NCBI GenBank assembly: GCA_031835245.1
Contig: JAVKOQ010000090.1
Coordinates: 64,501 to 128,500, forward strand
Direction: 5' to 3'
Origin: Balamuthia mandrillaris
Taxonomy: Eukaryota; Discosea; Longamoebia; Balamuthiidae
Length of the DNA: 64,000 bases
The notes under the pieces: generated by a model
The model's database searches: none
What the model was told of the DNA's origin: nothing
The model's input: only the letters and a program-made list of their open reading frames with translations
Position numbers and translations under genes: made by a program
Shown here: positions 27,801-38,929 of the stretch, piece after piece
Position numbering within the stretch: the first letter of the stretch is position 1
Layout of the letters: each line of letters begins with the position of its first letter

Positions 27801-30429
27801 CCTCTTTCAAGTTCTTGGAACGCATCGCTGGCAATGACTTTACGGAAGTGTGGAAGGCTGCTTTGGCTGGTCCTTCCCCTGGCAAACAACAGCAACAATC
27901 TCAACAGCAGTTAAACCAAAAGGCAAAGGCCGTAACGTCGTCCAAGCCAAAGGCATCAACGAATCAAGCGGAAGAGATAGTTGCTGTGAAAAAGTTTTTC
28001 AGAAAACGGCCTCCTTCAAAGAATGCTGCGCTGCCAGACGCAACCACGGTGGAGGACGATGACATGGCGGCCAACAGCAACGCACTAGCCGCCTTTCGCG
28101 ACTTTCGCTCCGAAGTGTGGTTGATGAGCGGATTGGAGCATCCCAACATCGTTCGCCTCAAGGGCTTTTGCACGACTCCCACGCTGTGCATGGCCATGGA
28201 GTACATGGAATGTGGCACCCTGCATGACTATCTGCATGACCGCAGGAACGAGCTTGACTGGAACCTACGTTTGAAGCTGGCGGCGGACATCGCACGGGGC
28301 ATGGCCTTCTTACATTCCATTACTCCGCCTATCATTCATCGAGACCTCAAGTCGCCTAACGTATTGCTCACTTGGGAGGATGTTCCTTCTTCTTTTGATG
28401 GCCAAAGAAGAGGAAGAAGGTTGATGGCAAAGATAGCAGACTTTGGATTGTCTCGCTCGTTGATGCTGACAGACAATCTGGTGGGCGGCACTGGAGACAA
28501 TCCCGTTTGGTTGGCTCCCGAGATCCTCGCCAAGAAGAAGTACAACGAGAGCGCCGATGTCTACAGCTATGGCGTCATCCTTTGGGAGATGCTCACCCGC
28601 AAGCATTATTTTGGGGAGCTTCGCTTCATGAGCGAGCTGGAGGACAAGGTGCTGGCTGGAGAGAGACCTCCAATCCCTACCACGCTCAACGTTGACGAAA
28701 GAAAGGGAGAAGGAGAAGGGAGGGGAGAGGTTTGCTTCCCAGAGTTTAGAGAGTTGGTGCAAGAGTGTTGGCACGCTCAACCGCAGCACAGACCGAGCTT
28801 TCAGGCTGTGTTGAAGCGGTTGAGTCGCATCGCGAGGAAGTATGATTTGGAGATGCCGGGTCCCAGTGGAAGGCTATTGCTGCCTTCTCCCTCCGCTCGC
28901 CTGTTCTCACACCCTTCTGCTTCTTCATTGGTGGACCTTTCATTGCCTCTGCTCCCGTTGAACGATGATGAAGTACAGCTACAAGAAAAAGCCAAAGAAA
29001 GAGAAGATATGGATGAAAGCGATGTGACGGCAACTGCAACTGCAACATTGCTAACGGAGAGCGACATGACGGATGGAACAGGAAGCGTTTCTTCGCTATC
29101 CTCGTTGGCAGGATCCGTGACCGACATTCACAAGATGCAACCAACCACAAAGATGGATGCGCTGGAGCTGAACGTTCCATCGGCCGTTCAAAGGGAGTAC
29201 ATCGAGGATCAACAGAGGATCGAGGGCTATCAGTCGCTGCGGCAGAAAAAGCTTATCGAGCAGATGCGCAGACAGATCTTGGATTTGACTCAGCAGCTTA
29301 AAGAAGCTCAGAGGGCTCGATCCAAGGCTGAACAAAACTTGGTTCGTTTCCTTCTGGCTCTGTAGCTTCTCCTTATCTTGTTTTTTTTTTTCCCTTCTTG
29401 CTTCGTTTCTGACAAACCAAACAATACCAAAAGGCCTTTCAACGTCTTGAGAACGATAGGCAGGCCACCAAGATGGAGAAGCTCATTCTTAAAGTCCAGA
29501 AACTAAAAGAAGAGCTCGATGCCAGAGAAAAGTCTGACAAGCCTGCTCCTCGTCAAATCCTCCATTCTCTCTCTCGTGGAACCAGTTCTCGCAACGCCTC
29601 TTCCTCCTCCTCTCCTTCTTCTTCACCCCCATCCACTCCTACTTCTTCATCTGCATCGACCTCCTCATCTTCTTCTCGTTCAACACGAGCCAAAGAAATC
29701 AAGTCCCGTCGGCAAAGTCTTCCTCCTGGAAGCCGTCTTACCCACTCACAACAACTGGCTGCTCTTAGCACCTCTCCGGTCAATCGAAAGAAGAACGATC
29801 GAGTCAAGTCGATGGAGAGTCTGACCCCTTCTGCAGATGATGTTGCCAGCACTCAGATAGTGGCCGCCATTCAGAAGCAACAGAAACGATTCTCCAAGAA
29901 AGACAAGGGCAAAGATAAAGACTACAGCAACAAGAAACGAGCGAGTGGACTGGTGGTCACCGTCAAAGAGGATGGCGTTCCTCCCATCACCAACTTCATT
30001 CCAGCCACGCAACAGCAACGAGAACTGCAAGAACGCAACGTCCGAGAGATACAAGCTCGTCTTCAACGCCGCAAGTTTAGCAAACGCATCCTGGATCGTC
30101 TCGCCTACTTTGAAAAGCTGCAACAAGAGGCCTTGGAAACAGGCAACAACTCTGCTCCTTCCTCCCCTCCCATTCGACCACGTAGTTCAACGTCTGCTGA
30201 GAATGCTTCTTCTTCTTCTTCGGCCGTTGGAAGAAAGGCCCTTTTCTCCTCCTCTTCTGACCTGAGTGGAAGTACCGGTGGGGTCATGGCTGGTTCCTCC
30301 TCTCCCGGCTTCAAAGGCTCCATTCAAGGCCTCCAAAACCTGGCCGTCACGCCCAGCGGCGTCAACCAGATCTTTTATGGCAAAGAGGAGCTCATCAAGC
30401 TGTTGTTGGAGCTCGATGAGTTTGACTGA
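23708..30429 (+). CDS. Roco-family kinase: LRR-Roc-COR-kinase-coiled coil
   Basis: Exons 23708-24187, 24333-24731, 24993-25169, 25277-29341 and 29434-30429 encode 2,038 residues. Order: Ser-rich N-terminus; leucine-rich repeats (about 160-410, e.g. LDLSHNRLTTVP, LEFLSVHHNRLRSI); Roc GTPase with P-loop GQANVGKTS, a Ser-rich insert, WDFAGQEIYY and GTHLD; COR region (about 820-1190); protein kinase (about 1200-1530) with VAVKKFF, HRDLKSPNVLL, ADFGLS and APEIL; then a helical C-terminus with two coiled-coil stretches and Ser-rich linkers. This is the LRRK-like architecture expanded in amoebozoa. The kinase glycine loop reads IAGNDFTEVW, lacking GxGxxG. GTPase-coupled cytosolic signalling kinase. 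The third-exon acceptor (24992) was chosen for frame. Confidence 0.92.
24840..24890 (+). repeat. (GA)n microsatellite in Roco intron
   Basis: A GA tract lies in the intron 24732-24992 of the Roco gene; it is one of the few intronic tracts with purine on the sense strand. Confidence 0.85.
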
Positions 30430-30621
30430 GCGGTGCTGTTGTTGTTGTTTTTTTCCATAGTTTGCTTTTTTTTTGTTTTTTGTTGTTGTTTTTTTTTCCT
30501 GTTTGATATATTGCTATGTACAAGTACCCTTTCTTTGCTCTTCTATTCTCTCTCTCCTCTTGGTCGTTCTCTTCTCTCTTCTCCACTCTTCTTCTCTTGA
30601 TGCTGCTCCTCTTTGAGCGCT

Positions 30622-31242
30622 TTACATCTCAGGCGAGGATAGGGGGTGGAAGAGGGGATGACGAATGATCATTACAGGGACAGGGCTTCTCTTCAGCACC
30701 TCAGTCGCCACACTCCCTAATAGTTTTGACTTTTTTTTTTTGCTCCAGTGTTAAAACAGCACCCATTTATATATATAGCAACACACAAACATGTGATGCT
30801 TTCATTTACACAAACATACCTTTAGCCATCCTCTGCCTCTGTTGCCCATCACAACATAGTCCACTTTTCTGCCCTGCATGGCCTTGAGCAAGCGCTGGGC
30901 CACCCGCTCCTTCTTGGGGTTCTGCTCCAGCAGGTACTCCACGGAGAGGCCCCGCAGGCGCGGCTCGTTGCGGTCCACCAGCTCCTTGGCAAGGGTCAGA
31001 ATGTTCTCCGCCTGCCCGTGGAGCTCCCGGCAGTGAACCACGTAGAGGATAACCTGGTCCCCGCGGGAGGGCTCGGCCAGGTCGAAGAGGGTACGGCGGA
31101 GGGCCAGGTTGGAAGCGGGGCTGCCGTCCAGGCAGACCAGCCAGCAACGGGCCGGATGCTCAACTCCTGTTGGGTGGGCTGTGGGCGAGTCGTCATCGGG
31201 AGGGAGCTCATGGTCCGCGGGCACGGTGGGTGGTTCGCTCAT
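30622..31242 (-). CDS. Universal stress protein (UspA) domain protein
   Basis: Minus-strand exons 31242-30820 and 30729-30622 encode 176 residues. After an acidic, Pro-rich leader of about 28 residues the USP fold follows: WLVCLDGSPASNLALRRTL, VILYVVH, VDYVVMGNRGRG, and across the intron SKLLGSVATEVLKRSPVPVMII. The ATP-binding signature G-x2-G-x9-G-(S/T) is met exactly (G-NR-G-RGWLKSKLL-G-S), so nucleotide binding of the MJ0577/UspFG type is likely. Without the second exon the signature would be cut in half, which supports the intron. The 3' end is close (193 bp) to the Roco gene stop on the other strand. Function: stress-linked, otherwise unknown. Confidence 0.85.
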
Positions 31243-31572
31243 TTTGATGGTTGCAACCCTCTATAGCGGGCGGATGTATAGTCAGGTTGGAAGAAAGAAA
31301 ACCAGAAAGAAGGAAAGTGAAGAGATAAGAAGATGAACAAGATAGGCCCACCAGGAGTTGTGTCGCATTGTTTTCGTTCAATTTTCAGTAAATTCTCTAG
31401 GGTCGACACGAAAAAATTGTCGACAGTAAGTAACCACGTCGACAGTAAAGAAGCAAAAACAAATTGTCGCGTTCAACGAAAAAAGGAGGAGGAGGAGGAG
31501 GAGAAGCCTTGCAGTAACAAGAAAAGAGAAGAGGGAAGGGAGGGTGCGTGGAAGAACAAAAAAGAGAGAAAG
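31243..31572. promoter_or_regulatory. Divergent promoter, USP / MST kinase, with three GTCGACA copies
   Basis: GTCGACA occurs at 31402-31408, TGTCGACA at 31418-31425 and GTCGACA at 31438-31444: three copies in 43 bp, spaced 16-20 bp. They lie about 130-170 bp from the kinase ATG chosen here. Confidence 0.6.
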
Positions 31573-31878
31573 ATGAAAAGACACAAAGATCCCGCAAAGC
31601 TCCGTAACGAATTGGAGAAAGCGATCGAGATCTCGAACGAAGACCCCGAGAAACTCTTTGAGCTGCACGAACGCCTTGGGCGGGGCTCCTACGGCATGGT
31701 CTACCGCGGCAGGGCCTACAAAACGGGGGAGACCGTTGCCATCAAGATCATAGCGCTGGACGACGAGGCCGCCCTGGACGACGTGCGCAAGGAGATTTCC
31801 ATTCTCTCCACCTGCAACCATGAGAACATTGTGTCCTACTATGGAAGCTACTTTGAAGAGGACAACCTTTGGGTTCGT

Positions 31879-31920
<42 letters not shown>

Positions 31921-33641
31921 CTCCTCTTTCCTTCTCGTTTGTTGTTGTTATTTTTCACTCCTTCGTTGTCGTTTCTCTCTGTTTTATTTCTCTTCTCGTT
32001 CTTCTCTTCTTTTGTTTCATCTCCCTCCTCTGCCCTCTCTCTCTTCTTTTCAATCTTTTCTGGTCTTTTCGTTCTTTCTTCTCTTTCAACTCTTCTCACA
32101 ACTAAGACCACAAAAACAAACAAAAAAAACAAAAGATCGTGATGGAATATTGTGGTGGCGGGTCGGTTAGTGACATTTGCCAAAACTTGGAGTCCGGTCT
32201 GAGTAACGACCAGATAGCATTGATCTGTCGGGAGGCGCTCAAAGGATTGGACTACCTGCACAAGCTCCACAAGATCCACAGAGATATCAAAGGAGGCAAC
32301 ATCTTGCTTACGGACAGCGGTGACGTCAAGCTGGCTGACTTTGGTGTGTCGGCCACTCTTTTCAATACGTTCTCCAAGAGGAACACTTTCGTTGGAACTC
32401 CTTATTGGTACCATTTTTCTTTCTTGTTTCTTCTTTGTTCCCCGCCATTCTATTGTAATGAGAAAAGAAAGCAGTTAATAACAAAAACTAAAACAGGATG
32501 GCTCCTGAGGTCATCAGAGAAGATAAATATGACGGAAAGGTACTATTTTCTTGTTTCTCGTTTATGTTTCTCTTCTCTCTCTCTCTCTCTCTCTCTCTCG
32601 CTCGCTCTATTTTGCATCTTCCGCGCAATCATCTTGATTAAACTTGTGTTTTTTCAAACAATTTTAAAATAGGCGGATTGTTGGTCGTTGGGAATAACGG
32701 CCATTGAAATGGCAGAAATATTGCCACCATACCACAACATACATCCCATGCGCGTCCTGTTCAATATACCAAGAAATGACCCTCCAACCTTACAGGACAA
32801 GGAGAAGTGGAGCCCTGAATTCCATTCCTTCCTTGCCGCTTGTTTGCAACGCGACCCAGCAAAAAGACCTGATGCTGCTGGTCTCCTTGAGGTTTGTTTC
32901 TCTCGCGCTTTCTCTCTCTCCTAGGTATATTTAACCAAGCGTCACAAAATAAAAGCATCCATTTGTGAAGAACTGCAAACCAAAGAGCATACTCGCTGAA
33001 CTTGTACAAATGTGCAGAGACACAGTTGAACGAAGAGGTTATACCGTCACAGAGACACACGAGGAAGAAGCAGCCTACGATGATAACAACACAGGCACCG
33101 TTGTCACCCGCGATGCCGACACTTGGATAAACAACACGGATGATACCGGCACTATGGTCTTGAAAGGTGATGATGTATTTGATGCTGGTACCACCGTTTA
33201 CAAGGGCGATACCACCACTGCCACTGACTTTGATTCAGGAACAACTGTCTTTCGTGGTGGCGATGAAGATGATGGTAGGTCTTTTTTTCTTATTGCTTCT
33301 TTTGTCACCTTTGTTTTAGTTTAGTTTTTGTTCAGCGTTTCAATTAAGACTGACTGTAACGCAACGACAAATAGATCACAGTGCATTTTCAACCTTTATT
33401 CAAGTGTATGTCTTCCTCTTTCTCCTCTTGGTAAGTGTGGTGCTTTTTTTTGACGGCTCTTTAATGTTAAATAAACAGGCCAGAACCAGAGAGCAGAGAT
33501 GCCACGTTATATAAGAAACCCTCCATTACACGCCCAACCCATCACCCCAGAAAGAAAGTGACGGATGACCCAAAGCGAAACTTTGGACTGAAGGATGAAG
33601 TTTGCATCTCTCTCTCTCTCTCATTTTTCTACTTAGTTTAA

Positions 33642-33677
<36 letters not shown>

Positions 33678-34091
33678 TCCAAAAAATCTGGCGAAAGGAT
33701 TGTACCATCCAAATACCATTCATCAGCCTCAATTACATCTCTCCGGAGTCGCTTCTCTCCAACAAAGATGCAAATGACATCAAGACCACTCTTGACGAAC
33801 TTGCTCTTGGAAGTTCTTCCAGCTTGGTACGTTCACCTTTTCTTCCTATGCTTCTCTCTCTCTCTCTCTCTCTCACTCTTGAACTGCTTTTTCTGTTTCA
33901 ACTCATTATTTTTCTCTTAAAAAATAAAGAATTCTGCTGCGTTAAGCCCAACAATCAACAACTTGTTGAAGACGCTGACTTACCACAAAACGAGAGAAAG
34001 ATTAACCCCCATGACTCCCAAAGAAATGGAGCAAAACACGTGCATCGTCGCTGATCTCACTTCTACTCTCAAAACCATTCTTCGGCTTTAA
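31573..34091 (+). CDS. Ste20-family GCK-II kinase (MST/Hippo-like)
   Basis: Nine exons (31573-31872, 32136-32407, 32497-32539, 32673-32891, 32956-33274, 33375-33405, 33479-33599, 33677-33826, 33930-34091) give 538 residues. The kinase domain is complete: [67 protein letters not shown], then HPFVKNC, all typical of MST1/2 and Dictyostelium Krs kinases. A linker rich in repeated GT(V/M)V motifs follows ([32 protein letters not shown], about residues 310-390), then a helical C-terminus that could be a divergent SARAH domain but is not clearly one. An in-frame ATG at 31333 exists upstream; it would place the shared promoter element inside the coding region, so 31573 is preferred. Confidence 0.9.
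31884..31917 (+). repeat. (CT)n microsatellite in MST intron 1
   Basis: A CT tract lies next to the 5' splice site of intron 31873-32135. Similar CT tracts are in introns at about 32577-32599, 33642-33675 and 33852-33872 of the same gene. Confidence 0.85.
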
Positions 34092-34188
34092 AATCTCTCC
34101 TCCTTTATTTGTTCCTGCTTTTTTTTTTCTCTACGGTGTACATAAACTCTCTTCAGAGACAAAGCCCAAGAAAACGAATACCTTTTTT

Positions 34189-34427
34189 TCATTCAAGTAC
34201 AGGATAATGAACAGGAGCTTCAGAGTCGATGGTGTTGGGTTCGTCCAGCGCGTTGTGCTTCTTCAGAACATGCAACGTTTGGGAGCCATCTTGCTTGACG
34301 ATTGGCAGCGTCATGACCCCGCCGTCCTTCAACTGTGACAACCATTTCCGATTGAGAGCTTTTGTTTTAACAGCATAACCGATGTGGATTGCTGTACAAT
34401 AAAGCAAACAACGAGTAAGAGGGTAAT

Positions 34428-34462
<35 letters not shown>

Positions 34463-35525
34463 CAAGGAAAGAAGATGGGGGCGATACCGTCATAAGGAGC
34501 CTGTTCATTCAATCCGTCAGTGGGATCGGGCTCATAGTGAAACGAGACGGCCTTGCTCAACTCAGGATAATGCCTCATCATGCTGTCCTTTGCTGCCTTC
34601 AACCTCCTTTCCTCGCTATCAGTAACGAAACAGTGACCTCTCCGCCGCCAACTTTCGTTGCCAACTAGTTGAGCGACACACGCAGCTAACAACCCGGAAT
34701 GAGTGCAACCCACATCCAGCACCAACATACCTGGCTGCAGCCGACTTTCTAGCATCTGTAAAGCAATTGCATAGCTGTAGAGGCTTACCAGCGTATTATG
34801 CAGTATACCTGTTGTATGAAGAGCGAGAGCAGAGAGAAGCGAATAGGAGAAGGAAATGAGAAAACACGCGACGCAGAACAAACAAAGCTGAAGAGAGAAG
34901 TACTATCGGGAACAGGTTTTCGGTCGATGTTAAGCCATGGGTTCGCTCTCTCATCGAGGAAGTGGCGCGGGTCTGTTCCTTTTACAACTACAGCAAAAGG
35001 GAAAGAAAAATGAGGCTCATTGCTGCTATGGTTGGTGGTGTAGGTTGTGATCGTACCTTCTATTATTCGTGGTTCTTGAAGCAAAGCGTTGGCAACTAAA
35101 GTGTCGATCACTGCCCACAAACACAACAACAGTCAGTCAATTGCTCTCTCGGAGCGAAGAAGAGAGATCGCTGAGAGAGAATGGCAGTATGGGAGGTACC
35201 ATGCTCGAAAGTTATCCCCTTCTCCTCCTTCACATCGAACGGAACATGCAACCTGACTAGTTCAAGAAAACGTAAATCAGCTTGCCAACCAAAAAAAAAA
35301 AACCCAAAAACTATTCGAACCGTCGTCGTCGTTTTGTTGAGTGGTAAATGACCTCCTTGATGGATCCACGCTCCGGGAAAACCGTGTCGTAAAGCCACCA
35401 AAGAGCGCCAGTCTCTCTCTGCACAGCCCCACGCCAAGGCGATTCGGCCTCCTCCCCGCCACTGCTCTCCGCACGGCCGCCATGCCGCCAGGCCTTTGCC
35501 AGCAGCCCCAAACCGAAGCGTTCAT
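34189..35525 (-). CDS. PIMT-like protein-L-isoaspartate O-methyltransferase, predicted mitochondrial
   Basis: Minus-strand exons 35525-35321, 35280-35200, 35110-35057, 34987-34904, 34808-34488 and 34391-34189 encode 315 residues. The first 65 residues are rich in Arg and lack acidic residues apart from one Glu (MNASVWGCWQRPGGMAAVRR), a mitochondrial-type presequence. The body matches the PIMT order: a helix ending RIIE, the R-H-F-L-D element, the SAM-binding motif LVLDVGCTHSGLLAACV, and PYDAIHIGYAV as post-III motif, ending with a VMTLPIVKQDG strand. PIMT repairs isoaspartyl residues in damaged proteins. The fourth-exon acceptor has an in-frame alternative 9 bp downstream. The motif I GCTHSG differs from the usual GSGSGY, so catalytic competence needs care. 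Confidence 0.75.
34433..34460 (-). repeat. (GA)n (CT on sense strand) in PIMT intron
   Basis: A GA tract on the plus strand is CT on the sense strand of the PIMT-like gene, inside the intron 34487-34392. Confidence 0.85.
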
Positions 35526-35673
35526 CTTCTTTCTCCCTTTGTGTCGACAATGAAAGGAGAACTCATGTCGTCCCAATAAGCGTTAATTTCATGTCGTCCT
35601 TTACAACCGCCCGAAGAAGTTTTTTTTTTTTTTTGCTGAACACTTGGCATCAGAGCTGGAGGAAGGAAAGGCC
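35526..35673. promoter_or_regulatory. Divergent promoter, PIMT / QPRT, with three elements
   Basis: TGTCGACA (35542-35549), CATGTCGTCC (about 35564-35573) and TTTCATGTCGTCC (about 35588-35600) sit within 60 bp in a 148-bp gap. The first is 17 bp from the PIMT start codon, so at least this copy must act at or after the transcription start of that gene. Confidence 0.6.
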
Positions 35674-37095
35674 ATGCAGCAGCAGCAGCAACAACCAGAA
35701 CAGCAAAGGTCTGGCGATGAGGGCAGAGCGTTGCATGGGCTGCTGGGGTGGGGATGGGAAAGCGTGGTGGACGAGTGGCTGAGGGAGGACGTCCCTTCCT
35801 TTGACTATGGCGGCTACGTGGTGGGCGACAAGGAGGAACTGGCTGTCCTCCTGGGCAAAGGCCAAGGCGGCGTCCTTGCTGGCTGCCCCTTTTTTGATGC
35901 TGTCTTTCGTCGTGTTGGTATGACACTACCTCCTTGTTGCTGCGGTTGTTGTTCTTCTCGTATAAGTGCTTGTGCTTGTGCTTGTGCTTGTGCTTGTGCT
36001 TGCTTGTGTTGTGCTTTGCTTGTGTTGTGCTTTGTGTGTTGTGTTGTGCTGTGTTGTGGTGCTTGTGCTTGTGCTTTGCTTCACGCAATGCTTCCAATAT
36101 GTTCGTTTACCCATGTGTTTTTCATGACACAATAGGCTGTACAGTGGAATGGAAGGCCACAGAAGGAACTTCCTTCACGCCAATAGCACAGGTACACTTC
36201 TTCGTTAAGTTGTGATTGTTGTTCTTTTTGACGAGCCGATTACTATAGTTGGCGTACGTGAGAGGGCCAGCTCGTTACATATTGCAAGGAGAACGCGTGG
36301 CCCTCAACATGATCGCCAGAGCGAGTGGCATCGCCACGCTGGCACGCTCTCTGGCCACCACTGCTCAGCAGCATGGCTTTAAAGGAACTATTGCTGGTTT
36401 GTTGGACAGCTATCTTGTTTGCTCTCTCACTCACGTGTAGCTAACTGAACGAACAAAAAGGAACTCGTAAGACAACGCCTGGCTTTAGACTTGTGGAAAA
36501 ATATGCCATGTTGGTTGGCGGGTAACAACACCTCTCTCTCTCTCTCTCTCTTTCTCTCCTAAGAAAGCATATTGACGTGTTGTTTAGGGTGGACACTCAT
36601 CGGTATGACTTGTCGAGCATGGTCATGCTTAAAGACAACCACATCATCAGCGCTGGAAGCATCACTGCTGCTGTTAAGGTTCTTTTTCTTCCTTCCTCTT
36701 TCTTGTAGTTTCTCTGTATCGTTGCTGCGTCTCTGCTTTCACCTTTCTTACTCCCCTACTCCAAAAAAAAACAAAAAAAAAAAAAGAAAGCAAGAAGTGT
36801 GTGTGGGTTCTCCTTGAAGATCGAAGTGGAATGTCAAAATACAGACGAAGCAGAGGAGGCCATCCAAGCAGGAGCCGACGTGGTAATGTTGGACAACTTC
36901 TCTCCAGAACAACTGAAAGAAGGCGCAAAGCTGCTCAAGAGCAAACACAAGCACGTCCTCGTGGAAGCCTCTGGCGGCATTACTGCAGACACCATCCATC
37001 AATTCTTTTGCGAGGATGTGGACGTCATCTCGTTGGGCGCTTTGTCTCAGGGAGTTCCTCATGTTGATTATAGTTTGAAGATACAGCGAAGTTAA
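35674..37095 (+). CDS. QPRT: Quinolinate phosphoribosyltransferase (nicotinate-nucleotide pyrophosphorylase)
   Basis: Exons 35674-35917, 36136-36191, 36249-36396, 36461-36521, 36588-36678 and 36787-37095 encode 302 residues. Recognisable blocks: [106 protein letters not shown] and [22 protein letters not shown] joins quinolinate and PRPP to make nicotinate mononucleotide in de novo NAD synthesis. The polyGln start (MQQQQQQ) is species-specific. The acceptor of the last exon lies in an A-rich tract and was chosen to keep the AR-x6-F-S-L-K-I-E-V frame. Confidence 0.95.
35966..36076 (+). repeat. GCTTGT-type simple repeat in QPRT intron
   Basis: The intron 35918-36135 is largely a (GCTTGT)n and (GTGTTGT)n imperfect repeat. 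Confidence 0.8.
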
Positions 37096-37133
37096 TTCTG
37101 AACTTTGTAAAGAAAGAAAGAAAGACAAAGGTT

Positions 37134-38895
37134 TTAGTCTTCTTCTTCTTCTTCTTCTTCTTTTGATTTTTCTTCATCTTCTTCTTGACTGCTTCCAGTG
37201 CTTTCGTATTGAGAGTCGCCTTCAGCGACCTGGCTGTTCACTTCTTGTCCTCTTAGGTTGCGATGTTTTAGGTTACCTATTTGAACAAAAACAAAATACA
37301 CGTTAAGCTAGAAAGACTATCAAATAACGAAGAAGTGAGAGAAAGAGCGTGCCCATCCAAAAGGCGTTCAAACAGTCGTTGTCGATCAACATGACTTTAA
37401 CTCTATAGATGAGCAATTCCAGGCTCTTTTTCACAGGTGGCACCAGGTTCACTAACGTCACCACTTGCTCTGTTTTTCCATGTGCGCATAACACCTTTAA
37501 ATTTGGACAAAACGTTAGAAACAAAGAAGATTCTGTATGACCAGAAGATGAAGAAGAAGAAAAAGCAGAAGAAGAAGCGAACCTGCATGGCTCTAGTGCT
37601 CGTTTGCAGATTCTTGATAATGAGCTGAATGTCCTCTCTATTGTTGAAAAAGTGTTTGGACAGGAAGGGCATCAACTTGATGAAAGTCTCCACAAAGGTC
37701 CTCCCCTTGCGCAAAGCTTCTGCCAAGACGGGGCTGCTCTCCGTCTCTTTGGCCAAAGTGATGAGTCCACGATAGACAAGCACGCATTGGTTAATATTGT
37801 TCAGCACTTCGCTAACGTCCGTTGTCGTTGATGTTTCGGCTGCTCCACTTCCACTTACGCTCGTTTTGATGGAAGAGAAGGCACAAACAAGTTCTCTTAG
37901 CAAGACTTTGAAGTAGACGAGAAAAGTCTGTTGTGTTAACGTCTTGAAGTTGTTGCTGTCTTCTTCCTCGTCTTCTTCTTCTTCGTTTTCTTCTCTTTCG
38001 CGGCGTTCATCGTCATCATCATATGTTCGAGATTTTTTGGAAGAGGACGTCGAACGTCGTTGTTTGGTGATGACCTTGGGCAAGACGTTCAATACAAAGT
38101 TGGAGATGACAGCGGTCGGTTGCGGTGCCAATCGTATGTGGTGTTGAAGAAGAAAGATTAGAGAATCCGCTTTCAGCTTTTGCTCCTTCCATTCAGTATT
38201 GAGCAGCTTAGCGCAGAGTTGAGAGAGACGTTCCGAGAGGTCTCCTTCGGCAACTCCTCCGCTAGCTTCCCTTCGCACGATGGCAACCAAGAGATTGACT
38301 AACGCGACTCCTGTATCGAGGTCTGTTAGAACTTGAGAGAAGTTGGAGAAATATATGAAACACGCTCGCAACAACGCTGAAAGCGAGGAAGAAGAGGTGT
38401 CTTCTCCTCCTTGTTGCTGCTGCTGTTGCCGTCGCCACCGATCGCGGATACTGCTCATCACTTCTTTGGCTAACGGCAGGTTTTCTGGTTTGTAGATCTC
38501 CTCAAAGCAGAACAGCCGTTCAAAGCACTTGAATATGAGAGTCAAGCAAGCGCCGAGATAAGGCCTCGCCCTGGAGGCTTGCTGCAATACCTCGCACACC
38601 TGTCCAACTCGTTGCAGGTGATCACAGAGTGCTGGAAAGGCGGGTCGCAGGAAACGAACAGCGGCAAGAGGATCTCTCCATTGGCTGGTTAGAAGTCGGT
38701 GTTCTTGTTTGAGGCTATTGCTCTTGGAGGAGGTGGTTCCAAAGTAGGTTGTTCGCTTGGGAGGGCTTAATAGTACGGTGAGTTTATTGTTTAAGTCTTG
38801 AAGCAGGAAGTGCAGAACAGATGGCTGATTCATGTATTTATAGAAGAAAATAATTAAAACAAACTGTAAGAAGGAAGAAAATGAAGAAAATGATG

Positions 38896-38929
<34 letters not shown>

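Noticed and set aside
31333-31572. Upstream in-frame start for the MST-type kinase
   Set aside because: It would put three promoter-type elements inside the coding sequence and add a low-complexity leader not seen in the family; possible but not preferred.
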